A stretch of 64,000 bases of DNA from Streptomyces sp. SAI-135 (GCF_029893805.1 NZ_JARXYP010000002.1:3906001-3970000), one strand, 5' to 3'. Shown: positions 45,459-55,665, counted from the first letter of the stretch. Notes: generated by a model not told the origin, from the letters alone. Translations and numbers: made by a program.

Positions 45459-46000
45459 TGGGTGTCCTCCTGCTGCTCCTGCTGCTCGGTGACGGTCACG
45501 CACGCGCCCTTGCGCCACCACTCCGGCAGCATCGCGATCGCCTCGTCGCCCAGGGGGTTGACGCCCGGGCCCGCGGCCAGCGAGTGGCCGACCAGGACGT
45601 GCAGGCACTTCACCCGGTCCGGCATGCCGCCCGCGCTCGGGAAGCCCTCCAGGACCTCGATGGCGTCACGGCGGGCGATGTAGTCCTCGTGCGCGGCCCG
45701 GTAGGCGGCGGCGAGCTCCGGATCGGTCTGCAGCCGCTCCGTCATCTCCTTCATGACGCCGTTCGCCTCCAGCGTGCCGATCGCCGAGGCGGCGCGCGGG
45801 CACGTCAGGTAGTAGGTCGTCGGGAAGGGCGTGCCGTCGGGGAGGCGGGGGGCCGTCTCCACCACGTCCGGCTGACCGCAGGGGCAGCGGTGCGCGATCG
45901 CGCGCAGTCCGCGCGGCGGCCGGCCGAGCTGCTGCTTGAAGGCCTCGACGTCCGCGTCGGTCGGCTCGGTGCGCGGGGTGGAGGGCGGAGGCGTTTCCAT
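45455..46000 (-). CDS. DUF501-family protein
   Basis: A 181-residue protein with the conserved DUF501 pattern: QLGRPPRGLRAIAHRCPCGQPDVVET, then PFPTTYYLTCPRAASAIGTLEANGVM, and AHEDYIARRDAI and GGMPDRVKCLHVLVGHSLA. Conserved Cys residues (CPCG, CP, CLH) could bind metal. It is found between divIC and ppx in most actinobacteria; its biochemical role is not known. It is translationally coupled to ppx. Confidence 0.9.
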   Translation of the reverse strand: METPPPSTPRTEPTDADVEAFKQQLGRPPRGLRAIAHRCPCGQPDVVETAPRLPDGTPFPTTYYLTCPRAASAIGTLEANGVMKEMTERLQTDPELAAAYRAAHEDYIARRDAIEVLEGFPSAGGMPDRVKCLHVLVGHSLAAGPGVNPLGDEAIAMLPEWWRKGACVTVTEQQEQQEDTQ

Positions 46001-46022
46001 GCCTGTCTTTCTATCGGTCGGT

Positions 46023-46499
46023 CTACTGGTCGGAGGCGTCGGACTTGTCGACCCCGTCCCAGACGTTCGCGTACCAGGGGCGGTCGGCCGCGCCCAGGTC
46101 GGTGCGGGACTGCTTCGCCGCGTCCGGGTCGACGACGATGAACCCCGTCTCCCCCGGCATCACATAGTGCAGCCGCTGCCGGATCTGCTGCTCCGCGTAC
46201 GCGTCGTCCTGCCAGCGCGCCTTGAGGTCGCGCAGCTTCTCGACCCGCTCGGCTGCCTGCTCCTTCTCCCGCTGGAGATCGGCGATCTCGGCACGCTGGG
46301 AGACGTACTGCCTTATCGGGTACGCGAGCGCCACCACCAGCGTGCACAGCACGAGGGCGAGCAGCGCGGCCCGGCCGGTCAGCCGGGAGCGGCGGGCCTG
46401 CCGTTTGGTCTGGGACCGGTAGACACGGGCCGCGGTCTGCTCGCCGAGCAGCCTGATCCTGGTCGTGGTGGAGAAACGGTCCCGGTCCTTCACGGCCAT
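46023..46499 (-). CDS. divIC: Septum formation initiator (DivIC/FtsB family)
   Basis: A 158-residue bitopic membrane protein. A basic N-terminus (TKRQARRSRL) precedes one transmembrane helix (AALLALVLCTLVVALAYPI), and then a coiled coil (YVSQRAEIADLQREKEQAAERVEKLRDLKARW). The motif DDAYAEQQIRQRLHYVMPGE is diagnostic for DivIC/FtsB. It links FtsL/FtsQ in the divisome and in Streptomyces supports sporulation septation. It is 22 bp upstream of DUF501 and lies next to eno, the usual order. Confidence 0.9.
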   Translation of the reverse strand: MAVKDRDRFSTTTRIRLLGEQTAARVYRSQTKRQARRSRLTGRAALLALVLCTLVVALAYPIRQYVSQRAEIADLQREKEQAAERVEKLRDLKARWQDDAYAEQQIRQRLHYVMPGETGFIVVDPDAAKQSRTDLGAADRPWYANVWDGVDKSDASDQ

Positions 46500-46598
46500 C
46501 GGCTCTCCGCCTCCCCTTCTACGTGCGTACGTCCCCGCACACGGTACGGGACCGGTACGGGGACGTACGTACGACTGGCTAAGGCTTAGCCCCTTAAG

Positions 46599-46666
46599 GG
46601 TCAGCCCTTGAAGCTGCTCAGCTCTTTACGCTGCTCAGCCCTCTACGCTGCTCAGCCCTTGAAGCG
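46599..46666. repeat. 17-bp tandem repeat at the eno stop codon
   Basis: Four copies of a 17-bp unit (GCTCAGCCCTTGAAGCG and variants) start at 46599, 46616, 46633 and 46650. The last copy includes the final codons and stop of eno. On the coding strand the unit reads CTTCAAGGGCTGAGC, so it looks like duplication of the gene's 3' end. Confidence 0.8.
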
Positions 46667-47932
46667 CGGGAAGGCGCTGCGGCCGGCGTACACCGCGGCG
46701 TCGTCGAGGATCTCCTCGATGCGCAGGAGCTGGTTGTACTTGGCGACGCGCTCGGAGCGGGCCGGGGCGCCGGTCTTGATCTGGCCGCAGTTGGTGGCGA
46801 CGGCGAGGTCGGCGATGGTGACGTCCTCGGTCTCGCCGGAGCGGTGGGACATCATGCACTTGAAGCCGCTGCGCTGGGCGAGCTCGACGGCGTCGAGGGT
46901 CTCGGTCAGGGAGCCGATCTGGTTCACCTTGACGAGCAGCGCGTTGGCGGCGCCGTCCTCGATGCCGCGGGCCAGGCGCTCCGGGTTGGTGACGAACAGG
47001 TCGTCGCCGACGATCTGGACCTTGTCGCCCAGCTTGTCGGTGAGGACCTTCCAGCCGGCCCAGTCGTCCTCGAACAGCGGGTCCTCGATGGAGACGAGCG
47101 GGTAGGCCGCCACGAGCTCCTCGTAGTACTCCGTCATCTCGGCGGCGGAGCGGTCCTTGCCCTCGAACTGGTACTTGCCGTCCTTGTAGAACTCGGAGGC
47201 GGCGACGTCGAGGGCGAGGGCGACCTGCTCGCCGGGGATGTAACCGGCTTCCTTGATCGCTTCGAGGATGAGGTCCAGGGCGGCGCGGTTGGACTCGAGG
47301 TTCGGGGCGAAGCCGCCCTCGTCGCCGAGGCCGGTGGACAGGCCCTTGCTCTTCAGGACCTTCTTGAGGGTGTGGTAGACCTCGGTGCCCCAGCGCAGCG
47401 CCTCGGAGAAGGACTCCGCGCCGATCGGGGCGATCATGAACTCCTGGATGTCCACGTTGGAGTCGGCGTGCGAGCCGCCGTTCAGGATGTTCATCATCGG
47501 CACCGGCAGCAGGTGCGCGTTCGGGCCGCCCAGGTAGCGGAAGAGCGGGAGGTCGCTGGCCTCGGAGGCGGCGTGGGCGACGGCGAGCGAGACGCCGAGG
47601 ATGGCGTTGGCGCCGAGCGAGCCCTTGTTGTCGGTGGCGTCCAGGTCGAACATCGCCTGGTCGATCAGGCGCTGCTCGGTGGCGTCGTAGCCGACGAGCT
47701 CCGGGCCGATCTGCTCGATGACGGCGAGGACGGCCTTCTCGACACCCTTGCCCTGGTAGCGGTTCGGGTCACCGTCACGCAGCTCGATGGCCTCGAAGGC
47801 ACCGGTGGAGGCGCCGGACGGGACGGCGGCACGACCGGTGCTGCCGTCGTCGAGGCCGACCTCGACCTCGACGGTGGGGTTGCCTCGCGAGTCGAGGATT
47901 TCCCTGGCTACGACGACGTCGATGGACGGCAC
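46652..47932 (-). CDS. eno: Enolase
   Basis: A 426-residue glycolytic enolase converting 2-phosphoglycerate to phosphoenolpyruvate with two Mg ions. Signatures are REILDSRGNPTVEVEV, PSGASTGAFEAIELRD, GLGDEGGFAPNL, PLVSIEDPLFEDDW, VGDDLFVTNP and KCMMSHRSGETEDVTIADLAV. The start is taken as GTG 47932 because AAGGAG lies six bases before it; an ATG two codons earlier (47938) directly abuts that site and is unlikely. The C-terminus is FPRFKG, with a short tandem duplication across the stop. Confidence 0.96.
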   Translation of the reverse strand: MPSIDVVVAREILDSRGNPTVEVEVGLDDGSTGRAAVPSGASTGAFEAIELRDGDPNRYQGKGVEKAVLAVIEQIGPELVGYDATEQRLIDQAMFDLDATDNKGSLGANAILGVSLAVAHAASEASDLPLFRYLGGPNAHLLPVPMMNILNGGSHADSNVDIQEFMIAPIGAESFSEALRWGTEVYHTLKKVLKSKGLSTGLGDEGGFAPNLESNRAALDLILEAIKEAGYIPGEQVALALDVAASEFYKDGKYQFEGKDRSAAEMTEYYEELVAAYPLVSIEDPLFEDDWAGWKVLTDKLGDKVQIVGDDLFVTNPERLARGIEDGAANALLVKVNQIGSLTETLDAVELAQRSGFKCMMSHRSGETEDVTIADLAVATNCGQIKTGAPARSERVAKYNQLLRIEEILDDAAVYAGRSAFPRFKG

Positions 47933-48092
47933 GAGCATCTCCTTCTTGGATGGTGAGCCTTGCGACTAGAGCCTAACCGGCTCCGGGGCATCGGCCACCG
48001 TGTGGACCGACCTGTGGACGAAACCGAGAGTAAATTGTTTCTGAACTGAACAAAAGAGGCCCGTGAACAGAGCGGCCCACGCGAGCACACAC

Positions 48093-48140
48093 AAAAAGCC
48101 CCGCCCCGGTGCGTACGGGGGAACACGCACCGGAGCGGGG
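48093..48140 (-). terminator. Intrinsic terminator after rpfA
   Basis: A long stem with one bulged base pair (CCCCGCCCCGGTGCGT, 48099-48114, with ACGCACCGGAGCGGGG, 48125-48140) is followed on the minus strand by CTTTTTGTG. Confidence 0.8.
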
Positions 48141-48223
48141 AGCCCGTGGGGACGGGGGGTGACCCTCACGAGGCCCTCATCCTGGAGGACACGGCTGTGA
48201 GGGCCCTGTGGTTCAGCTGGGGC

Positions 48224-48907
48224 CTACTTCAGGTGCAGCTGCTGGCCCGGGAAGATGAAGTCGGCATCGTCGATGATGTCCTTGTTCAGCTTGAACAGCT
48301 TCTGCCAGCCGCCCTTGACCTTGTGCTTCTCGGCGATCGAGCTGAGGGTGTCACCCTTGACGACCTTGTACTCGCCGTCGCCCTTCTTGACCTTCTTGCC
48401 GGTCGGGGTGGTGACGGTCTTCTTGGCGGCCGGGCGCTCGGAGGAGCGGGAGGCGCTCTGCTCGTCGGTCGAACGGGTGCTGGTGCCCGAGTTCGAGGAG
48501 CCGGCGGAGGACGAGCCGCTGCCGCCGTTGTAGGCGGCGCTGGACAGGCCCACTCCGCAGACCGGCCAGGCGCCCTTGCCCTGGGAGGCGAGGACCTTCT
48601 CGGCGACGGCGATCTGCTGGGCCTTGCTGGCCTGGTTGGCCTGCGCGGCGTACTGCGTGCCGCCGTACGCGGCCCAGGTGGAGGCCGAGAACTGCAGGCC
48701 GCCGTAGTAGCCGTTGCCGGTGTTGATGGACCAGTTCCCGCCGGACTCGCACTGGGCGACGGCGTCCCACTCGGAGGCGGTGGCGGCGGAGGCGTTGCCG
48801 GCCGCCATCAGCGGGGCGGCGATGGCGACACCGGTGACGCCGGCGAGCGCGGCGGCGCGGGTGGCCTTGGACGGACGACGGTGCTTGCCCTTGCCGGAAA
48901 ACAGCAT
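48224..48907 (-). CDS. rpfA: Resuscitation-promoting-factor-like muralytic enzyme with LysM
   Basis: A 227-residue secreted protein. The signal ends ...AAPLMAAGNASAATA. The Rpf transglycosylase domain follows (ASEWDAVAQCESGGNWSINTGNGYYGGLQF) with the catalytic Glu in CESGG and a second Cys in WPVCGVGL. A Ser/Thr-rich linker leads to a C-terminal LysM (GEYKVVKGDTLSSIAEKHKV to FPGQQLHLK). It cleaves peptidoglycan and supports spore germination and vegetative growth. The gene is preceded by a c-di-AMP riboswitch of the ydaO type, as described for S. coelicolor rpfA. ATG 48907 is the only sensible start. Confidence 0.9.
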   Translation of the reverse strand: MLFSGKGKHRRPSKATRAAALAGVTGVAIAAPLMAAGNASAATASEWDAVAQCESGGNWSINTGNGYYGGLQFSASTWAAYGGTQYAAQANQASKAQQIAVAEKVLASQGKGAWPVCGVGLSSAAYNGGSGSSSAGSSNSGTSTRSTDEQSASRSSERPAAKKTVTTPTGKKVKKGDGEYKVVKGDTLSSIAEKHKVKGGWQKLFKLNKDIIDDADFIFPGQQLHLK

Positions 48908-48922
48908 GGATCGATCCCCTCA

Positions 48923-49125
48923 CCGACGCCTGCGAGGTGAGCTGTCGGGTTCGGGCCGGTTGAGTTGCCCGGTCGCACACCCTGCGGTGCGCGGCTTCAC
49001 CCCAAGCCGGTCCAGCGTGAACTGCTGGGCCCGGCGCTTACCTTGGGTCCCCCGCTCCTGCCTACGGCGCTTGACGCGACGACTGTTCCCGTACGGCCGC
49101 TGGCAGGATTCGGCGTTGCGGCAGA
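48923..49125 (-). ncRNA. ydaO-type c-di-AMP riboswitch controlling rpfA
   Basis: In the 5' leader, on the minus strand, the conserved ydaO blocks are visible: GCAACGCCGAATCCTG at the 5' end, GCAGGAGCGGGGGACCC, then GGGGTGAAGCCGCGC, and at the 3' end CCCGACAGCTCACCTCGCAGG. The motif ends about 16 bp before the ATG, so a ligand-induced structure would act on transcription or on the ribosome site. This class binds c-di-AMP and turns off expression when the nucleotide is high. Published work described this element in S. coelicolor; I recognised it by its conserved blocks. Confidence 0.9.
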
Positions 49126-49284
49126 CGGGGCTCGGGTTGCCGAGCGGTCACGACCGTAGACACGCGCTCGGCGGAATTTCAAAGACGATCAGGGCTTCTG
49201 AGACTCATCCCACACTTTCACCAAAGTGGACATTCAGTGCGAAGTATGACGTGAACTCCCGCTGTTTTTCAGGTCTTTTCGACC

Positions 49285-50280
49285 CTATTCAGCCCCTGTG
49301 TCGAGCGTCTGACCGGCGACGATGTTGCTCGGGTCGGCCCCGATGCGGTCCTTGTTCTCGGCGTAGAGGGCGCGCCATCCGCCGTCGAGGCCAAGGGAGT
49401 CGGCGATGGAGGCGAGCGAGTCGCCCGCCTGGACGGTGTAAGTGGCGGCGGCGTGCCGGCCGGTCGAGGAGGAGGCCGTGCTCTTCGTCGCATTCTCCTC
49501 GGCACTGTCGCCGCGGTGCTTGCCGGAACCGAGAGCACCGACGTCCACGAGGGCCGAAGAACTGCCCACCTGCCACGACTTGTCCGCTTCGTCCTCTTCC
49601 GGGCTCACCACGGGGGAGCCGTCGGACGACCGAGCGTCTTCCGTCGCGGAGTCCTTGGATTCCGAAGAGTTCTTTTTGTCCGACTCGGCCGAACCGCCGT
49701 CGCCGGAGGGAGTGGCCGACGGTGACGGCGAGGCGGACGAGCCGTCCAGCGCGTCGAGGAGGCCGGAGGACTCCTCGGTGTCCGACGACTTGGAGGAACC
49801 GGAGGAACCGGAGGAACCAGATGAACTGGACGAGTCGGACGAGCCGGACGCCGAGGCCGAGGGGGTACCGCTCCCCACGCCCGTGTCGACGTCGGCCGAG
49901 CTCGCGTCCTTGCTGAGCCCGTTGAGCAGACCGCAGGTCGGCCAGGCGGCGATGCCCTGGTCCGCGAGGAGCTTCTCGGCCACGGCTATCTGCTGGTTGC
50001 GGCTGGCGAGGTCCGCGGTCTCGGCGTATTCGAGGCCGCCGTACTTCTCCCAGTTCTCCTGGGACATCTGGAGGCCGCCGTAGTAGCCGTTGCCCTCGTT
50101 CTCGCTCCAGGAGCCACCGCTCTCGCACTCCGCGACCCGGTCCCAGGTGGTGCCGGTGGCGGCGCTCGCTCCGGTCGCCCCGAGCAGGGGGATCGCGATG
50201 GCGGAGCCCGTCACACCGGCCGCCACGAGGAGAGCCGGGGCCTGACGGGGGCGACGGTGACGACCGTTCCCGGAGAGCAT
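49285..50280 (-). CDS. Rpf-like muralytic enzyme with LysM and long disordered linker
   Basis: A 331-residue secreted paralogue of the preceding gene. The signal ends ...LLGATGASAATG; the Rpf domain is WDRVAECESGGSWSENEGNG followed by YYGGLQM and WPTCGLLNG. A long Ser/Asp/Glu-rich linker (about residues 125-275) separates it from a C-terminal LysM (AAATYTVQAGDSLASIADSLGL to IVAGQTLDTGAE). The catalytic Glu is present. Start ATG 50280 has GGGAAAGG upstream. This corresponds to what I recall as RpfC of S. coelicolor. No second riboswitch is visible upstream of it. Confidence 0.88.
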   Translation of the reverse strand: MLSGNGRHRRPRQAPALLVAAGVTGSAIAIPLLGATGASAATGTTWDRVAECESGGSWSENEGNGYYGGLQMSQENWEKYGGLEYAETADLASRNQQIAVAEKLLADQGIAAWPTCGLLNGLSKDASSADVDTGVGSGTPSASASGSSDSSSSSGSSGSSGSSKSSDTEESSGLLDALDGSSASPSPSATPSGDGGSAESDKKNSSESKDSATEDARSSDGSPVVSPEEDEADKSWQVGSSSALVDVGALGSGKHRGDSAEENATKSTASSSTGRHAAATYTVQAGDSLASIADSLGLDGGWRALYAENKDRIGADPSNIVAGQTLDTGAE

Positions 50281-50350
50281 GGGGGGACCTTTCCCGAGAC
50301 AGCAAGTACCCGCGCGGCACGTGGTGCGGGGCACCGCGCTGGTCCGTGAA

Positions 50351-50409
50351 CGTATAGGGATTCGATCACTTGTCACAAGTTAATGCCGCGTAGATCACGT
50401 GAAGATCAC
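50351..50409 (-). promoter_or_regulatory. Candidate promoter of the second Rpf gene with dyads
   Basis: Minus-strand TTGTGA (50378-50373) and TATACG (50356-50351) are 16 bp apart. The dyad ACTTGT-c-ACAAGT (50368-50380) covers the -35, and GTGA-N3-TCAC (50399-50409) lies just upstream. CRP-like or other regulators could bind; neither is shown. Confidence 0.45.
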
Positions 50410-50472
50410 AAGGTTGAGGGCGTGTCAGGTTTAGCCGGCTCCGTGCCGGGATAGGCCGGACCCCTCGGTCGA

Positions 50473-51801
<1,329 letters not shown>

Positions 51802-51878
51802 GGCGGCGGCCTTCCGGTGACGGGTCGTTCATGTGCTGGGGGTACCGGCGGCGGGGCTGTCGTGGTGGGCCGGGCGGG

Positions 51879-52170
51879 CCGGCTCCCTGCCGGGGGATGG
51901 GGAGCGGACGGATGCGGTGGCGGGCCGGCTGCCTGCCGGGGGATGGGGAGCGGACGGATGCGGTGGCGGGGCCGGCTGCCTGCCGGGGGATGGGGAGCGG
52001 ACGGATGCGGTGGCGGGGCCGGCTGCCTGCCGGGGGATGGGGAGCGGACGGATGCGGTGGCGGTGTGTGGCGCCAATGGGTCGGTGACGGTGCTGGGTGG
52101 CAGGGACCAGCGTGTCTTCCGGGGGATGGGGATGGGGTGCGGATGGATGGGGTGGCGGTGTGTGGGCGCC
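51879..52170. repeat. 47-bp tandem repeat array upstream of the P450 gene
   Basis: About four near-perfect copies and one diverged copy of a 47-bp unit (GGCTGCCTGCCGGGGGATGG then GGAGCGGACGGATGCGGTGG and CGGGGCC). The first copies are 46-47 bp; the last is longer and mutated (GGGGATGGGGATGGGGTGCG). The period is not a multiple of three, so the open frames through it are not coding. Confidence 0.85.
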
Positions 52171-52192
52171 AAAGGGCCGGTGGCGGTGGGTA

Positions 52193-52713
52193 GGTGGCTA
52201 GGGGCCGGTGACGGTGCGCGGGTGGACAGGGCCGACGGGGGCCGGCTGCGGTCGAGGGAGCAGGTGACGAGGGAGCCGGTCGTGGTCGCGACGCGTGGGC
52301 AGAAGGCTGGCGCGTCGGCGTGGGTCGGGGCGCGGGGAACAGGCGGGCGGGGGGACGGTGCGCGCGGGGCACGGGGCGGCTGGGTCGCGGGGAGCAGGTG
52401 ACCTGGCGCCGACCGGATCCGCAGTTCTGGACGGCTTCGTTCGTCGGCCGAGTCCCCCTTGCCACCGGGACAGGGCCCGATCCTGGATGACGGCGGGGCG
52501 GTGTCGAAGGGTCTCCCCCTCGTCGCCCGGCACACTCCACACCTGGCCAAGACGGATCTGCTCCGGCGGGGACCGTCTCGGTGCGGGCCCGCCGCCACTG
52601 CGGACGGATCCGGCGCCTTCCTGCCCCTGGATGGCAGGCTCGCTCCGGCGGGGCCCGGTACTGCCGCGATCCGTCGCCGCCCCCGCTCACTTGCGCGCTC
52701 GCGCGGCCGACGT
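52193..52713. other. Gene-free stretch between tandem array and mazG
   Basis: I see no gene here. Several open frames run through it on both strands, but they lack ribosome sites, recognisable domains or a consistent GC3 pattern. No terminator or operator stands out. Confidence 0.6.
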
Positions 52714-53718
52714 TCAGCCTCCGTTCTCCGCTCGGCGGATCGCGTCCCGGTACGCCCGTGCCGCCGCTCGCAGGGCTGCCTCCGGGTCGACGCCCTCTGC
52801 CTCGGCGCGCGTGGCCAGGGTGAGGAGTTCGTAGCCGATGCCCTCGGTCCTGGGGAGGGGGACGTCAAGGCCCGCCGTGCGCACTCGTGACGCCAGCTTG
52901 GCCGCGAGGGCCAGGCCGGGCTGGCCGAGCGGGATGCCTTCGGTCACGGAGGTGCGCTGCTTCTCTATCGCCTTGGTGCGCAGCCAGTGGGCCTTGACCT
53001 CCTCGGGGGTGTCGGCCTTCTCGTCGCCGAAGACGTGCGGGTGCCGGTGGATGAGCTTGGCGACGATGCCGCCGGCGACGTCGTCGACGGAGAAGGGGGC
53101 GTCCGGGTCCTCCTCGGCGATCCGGGCGTGGAAGACGACCTGGAGCAGGACGTCGCCCAGTTCCTCGCGCAGTTCGTCGCGGTCGCCCTCCTCGATGGCC
53201 TCGACGAGTTCGTACGCCTCCTCGATGCCGTACTTCGCGAGGCCCTCGTGGGTCTGCTGGGAGGACCACGGGCACTCGGTGCGGATGCGGTCCATGACCT
53301 GGACGAGGTCGAGGAGCCGGGCGCCGGGCAGGTCGTAGGAGGCGGGGAGGAGCTCCAGCTCGGGCATCTGCAGGCGTCCGGATCCGGCGAGGCGGGCCAG
53401 ACCGTCCGTGAGGGCCGGCTCGCCCTCGCCCGTGGCCACCACGACCACGGTGTGTCCGCCCGCGCACGCCCCGACCAGTTCCTCGGCGGTCGGGGACGTC
53501 TCGTCGACCGCTATCCCGGCCTCGCGCAGATAGGGGAGCTGGGGGTGGGCACCGTCCGCGCACAGCACTCGGTCCGCGGCGTGCAGCACCTGCCAGGCGG
53601 GCCACGACAGCAGGCCGGGGGCGACGCGGTGGCTGGTGGTGAGCAGGACGATGCGGCCGGGGGCGGACGCCGTGTCGGGGTCCTGGTCAGGGGCGGGCTC
53701 GAAGCCGATTGCGTTCAC
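52714..53718 (-). CDS. mazG: Nucleoside triphosphate pyrophosphohydrolase (MazG)
   Basis: A 334-residue protein. The MazG core (about residues 140-300) shows the acidic metal-binding motifs: CPWSSQQTHEGLAKYGIEEAYELVEAIE, then LREELGDVLLQVVFHARIAEE, and the later KLIHRHPHVFGDE and W. It hydrolyses non-canonical or excess NTPs. The N-terminal 110 residues resemble a degenerate tetrapyrrole-methylase-like domain (RIVLLTTSHRVAPGLL, TVVVVATGEGEPALTDG), as seen in YabN-type fusions. It starts at GTG 53718. Confidence 0.92.
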   Translation of the reverse strand: MNAIGFEPAPDQDPDTASAPGRIVLLTTSHRVAPGLLSWPAWQVLHAADRVLCADGAHPQLPYLREAGIAVDETSPTAEELVGACAGGHTVVVVATGEGEPALTDGLARLAGSGRLQMPELELLPASYDLPGARLLDLVQVMDRIRTECPWSSQQTHEGLAKYGIEEAYELVEAIEEGDRDELREELGDVLLQVVFHARIAEEDPDAPFSVDDVAGGIVAKLIHRHPHVFGDEKADTPEEVKAHWLRTKAIEKQRTSVTEGIPLGQPGLALAAKLASRVRTAGLDVPLPRTEGIGYELLTLATRAEAEGVDPEAALRAAARAYRDAIRRAENGG

Positions 53719-53882
53719 AGTTCGAAGCTAACGCACGGCGCCGACGGGGAGATCGGGTTGTCCACAGGCGGAGGGCGGCGAGGTGATCGTACGATCATCT
53801 GCCCACGGTGCTGCCGTGATGGCCGCGCCAGCCGCCCGCCGCCCCTGCGCCCTCGCGCCCGGTCCGGTCAGTCCCGTACGAC

Positions 53883-54530
53883 CTATGCCGTCTGCTCGGT
53901 CCCCGCCGCCGTGACCTCCCGTACCCACGGGGTCTTCGCGTCGACGCGGGTGCTCTTCGCGACGTCCCAGGTGCCGTAGCGCGGGTTGAGGTCGACGTCG
54001 AGCTGCTTGGACGCCTTGCTCAGGGCGTTCCAGAAGGCGGGGTCGCTGGTGTCGGTGCCGAGCTTTCCTGCGAGTTTCTGGGCCTCCAACTGGAGTCGGA
54101 GGTTCTCGTCGAGGCGTTCGGGTGCGATGCCGTACTGCTGGAGCCAGGCCGTCTCCAGGCCCTTGGCGCCGCCCGCCTGCTCCTCCAGGCCGGACCGCAG
54201 CTCCTGGACCTCCTTGCGGGTCACGGACACGCCGGCGTCGGCGGCCGCCCGGTGCAGTACCCGGTCGAGCACCATGCCGTGCAGGACGTCGCGGGTGAGG
54301 GTGCCGGTCTTGGCGATGGCCTGCTTGTACTGCGTCTCGTCCGTGACGGCGGCCCGCTGCGCGTCACGCACCTCGGTCACCCGGTTCTCCAGCTGGGAGA
54401 CGGTGATCCGCTGCCCGCCGACCACGGCCGCCGCGCCGGGATGCGCGTCGCTTCCGCAGGCGGTGAGCAGGGGTGCCGCGGCGGCGAGGGCGGCGGAGAG
54501 GACGAGCGCGGTGCGACGACGGCGGTGCAA
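53883..54530 (-). CDS. SurA-N-like chaperone lipoprotein
   Basis: A 215-residue lipoprotein. The start is TTG 54530 with GGAGG five bases upstream. The lipobox is LLTACGSD. The mature part is the SurA N-terminal domain (VVGGQRITVSQLENRVTEV, TLTRDVLHGMVLDRVLHRAAADAGVSVTRKE, and LQLEAQKLAGKLG). The PPIase (parvulin) domain is missing, so it is a short form that probably helps secreted proteins fold. It is 164 bp from the mazG start on the same strand. Confidence 0.85.
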   Translation of the reverse strand: MHRRRRTALVLSAALAAAAPLLTACGSDAHPGAAAVVGGQRITVSQLENRVTEVRDAQRAAVTDETQYKQAIAKTGTLTRDVLHGMVLDRVLHRAAADAGVSVTRKEVQELRSGLEEQAGGAKGLETAWLQQYGIAPERLDENLRLQLEAQKLAGKLGTDTSDPAFWNALSKASKQLDVDLNPRYGTWDVAKSTRVDAKTPWVREVTAAGTEQTA

Positions 54531-54685
54531 GGAGGCCTCCCGAGGAGATTGTGCGACGGTGCACAAGGTCTTGCGGTGATCGATGGTAGGCAGGGGACCG
54601 GCTCTGGCCAACCCATTCGACCAACGATTCACCAGGACTTCCGGCACCGCCGCGCCCTCAGCGCACGCACGCGCGCGTGCCGGGG

Positions 54686-55528
54686 TCAGCCGGTGATCGC
54701 CACCGGGCCGTCCCAGGCGTCCCGGTCCACGGTGATCGTGTAGCCGTTGCGCGACTCCTTGCTGTTGACGAGGTACTGGTGGCCGCGGCTGTGGTCGGTG
54801 TACTGCGTGGCGCCGAAGGGCCAGTCCGCGGTGGTGGTGTTCTGCTTGTCCCACAGCGCGTACCAGAGGTTGCCCGGCAGGTCGGTCCGGTCGGTCGCGG
54901 TGGCGATCGCCTTGGCGCTGGAGCCGGCGAAGCCGTAGAAGCCCGCGCGGTACGTCTTCGCGCGCAGGGTCTTGTCGAAGGCGCGGACATAGGTGAGCAC
55001 GGCGTCGTTGCACGCCTTGTTCGTGATGTCGTACGCCTCCATGTCCAGGTAGATCGGACTGCCGGTCCTCATGCCGAGCGCGGAGGCCTTGGCGACCGCG
55101 TCCGCGCCGTCGCCGGCGCCCAGGGAGGCGGCGGTGGAGGCGGTCAGCTTCTCGGGGTTGGAGCCGCTCTGGCAGGGCGGCTGGGCGCCGACGTAGAGCG
55201 GGATGAGCTTCCAGCCGAGCGTGCTGACCGACTTGACCCAGGAGGCGGTGAGGTTGGGCTGGGAGCAGCCGCGGTTCCTGCCGCCGACGTAGACGGCGGC
55301 GGCGCCGTAGAAGCCGGTGTGCCAGGCCTTCATCGCGGCGAGCGAGGGGGCGGCGCAGGTGTCGAAGGCACGGCCGGTGTACGTCTTCTGCGCGGGCCAG
55401 GTGGTCGCGGCCATGGAGCTCTGCGCGGCGAGGCCGGCGCCGGCGGCCACGGCGGCCCCGGCGACGGCCCAGGTGACGTATCTGCGCTTCTTCGACTGAC
55501 GATGACTTCGGCCGGACCTGGACGACAT
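54686..55528 (-). CDS. Secreted DUF1906 (Rv2525c-like glycoside-hydrolase-like) protein
   Basis: A 280-residue exported protein. The N-terminus is basic (SGRSHRQSKKRRYVTWAVAGAA) with a Sec signal ending SSMAATT. The mature part is the DUF1906 TIM-barrel: TYTGRAFDTCAAPSLAAMKAW, FYGAAAVYVGGRNRGC, WKLIPLYVGAQ and the acidic SPIYLDMEAYDI. Relatives bind or cleave cell-wall glycans; the Glu and Asp are in the expected place. ATG 55528 is used, with GGGGTGGGG upstream. Confidence 0.87.
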   Translation of the reverse strand: MSSRSGRSHRQSKKRRYVTWAVAGAAVAAGAGLAAQSSMAATTWPAQKTYTGRAFDTCAAPSLAAMKAWHTGFYGAAAVYVGGRNRGCSQPNLTASWVKSVSTLGWKLIPLYVGAQPPCQSGSNPEKLTASTAASLGAGDGADAVAKASALGMRTGSPIYLDMEAYDITNKACNDAVLTYVRAFDKTLRAKTYRAGFYGFAGSSAKAIATATDRTDLPGNLWYALWDKQNTTTADWPFGATQYTDHSRGHQYLVNSKESRNGYTITVDRDAWDGPVAITG

Positions 55529-55665
55529 GGACGTACCCCACCCCTGGTTGTGCTGTGCATGGCTGAAACGAAGCGCAAAGCTATCCGGCGCCAGGCCTGC
55601 CCTTCGGAAACGCAAGCCCTTGGGGGCGGCAAGTTTCCCTCTGTGTGCGGCAAAATCCGGTGGCC

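Noticed and set aside
47933..47938. ATG two codons upstream as eno start
   Set aside because: AAGGAG touches this ATG directly; GTG 47932 has normal spacing and gives the usual VPSIDVVVAREIL N-terminus.
51831..52400. Gly/Asp-rich repeat proteins on the plus strand
   Set aside because: Arise from the 47-bp repeat, period not divisible by three, no start signal, no homologous-looking domain.
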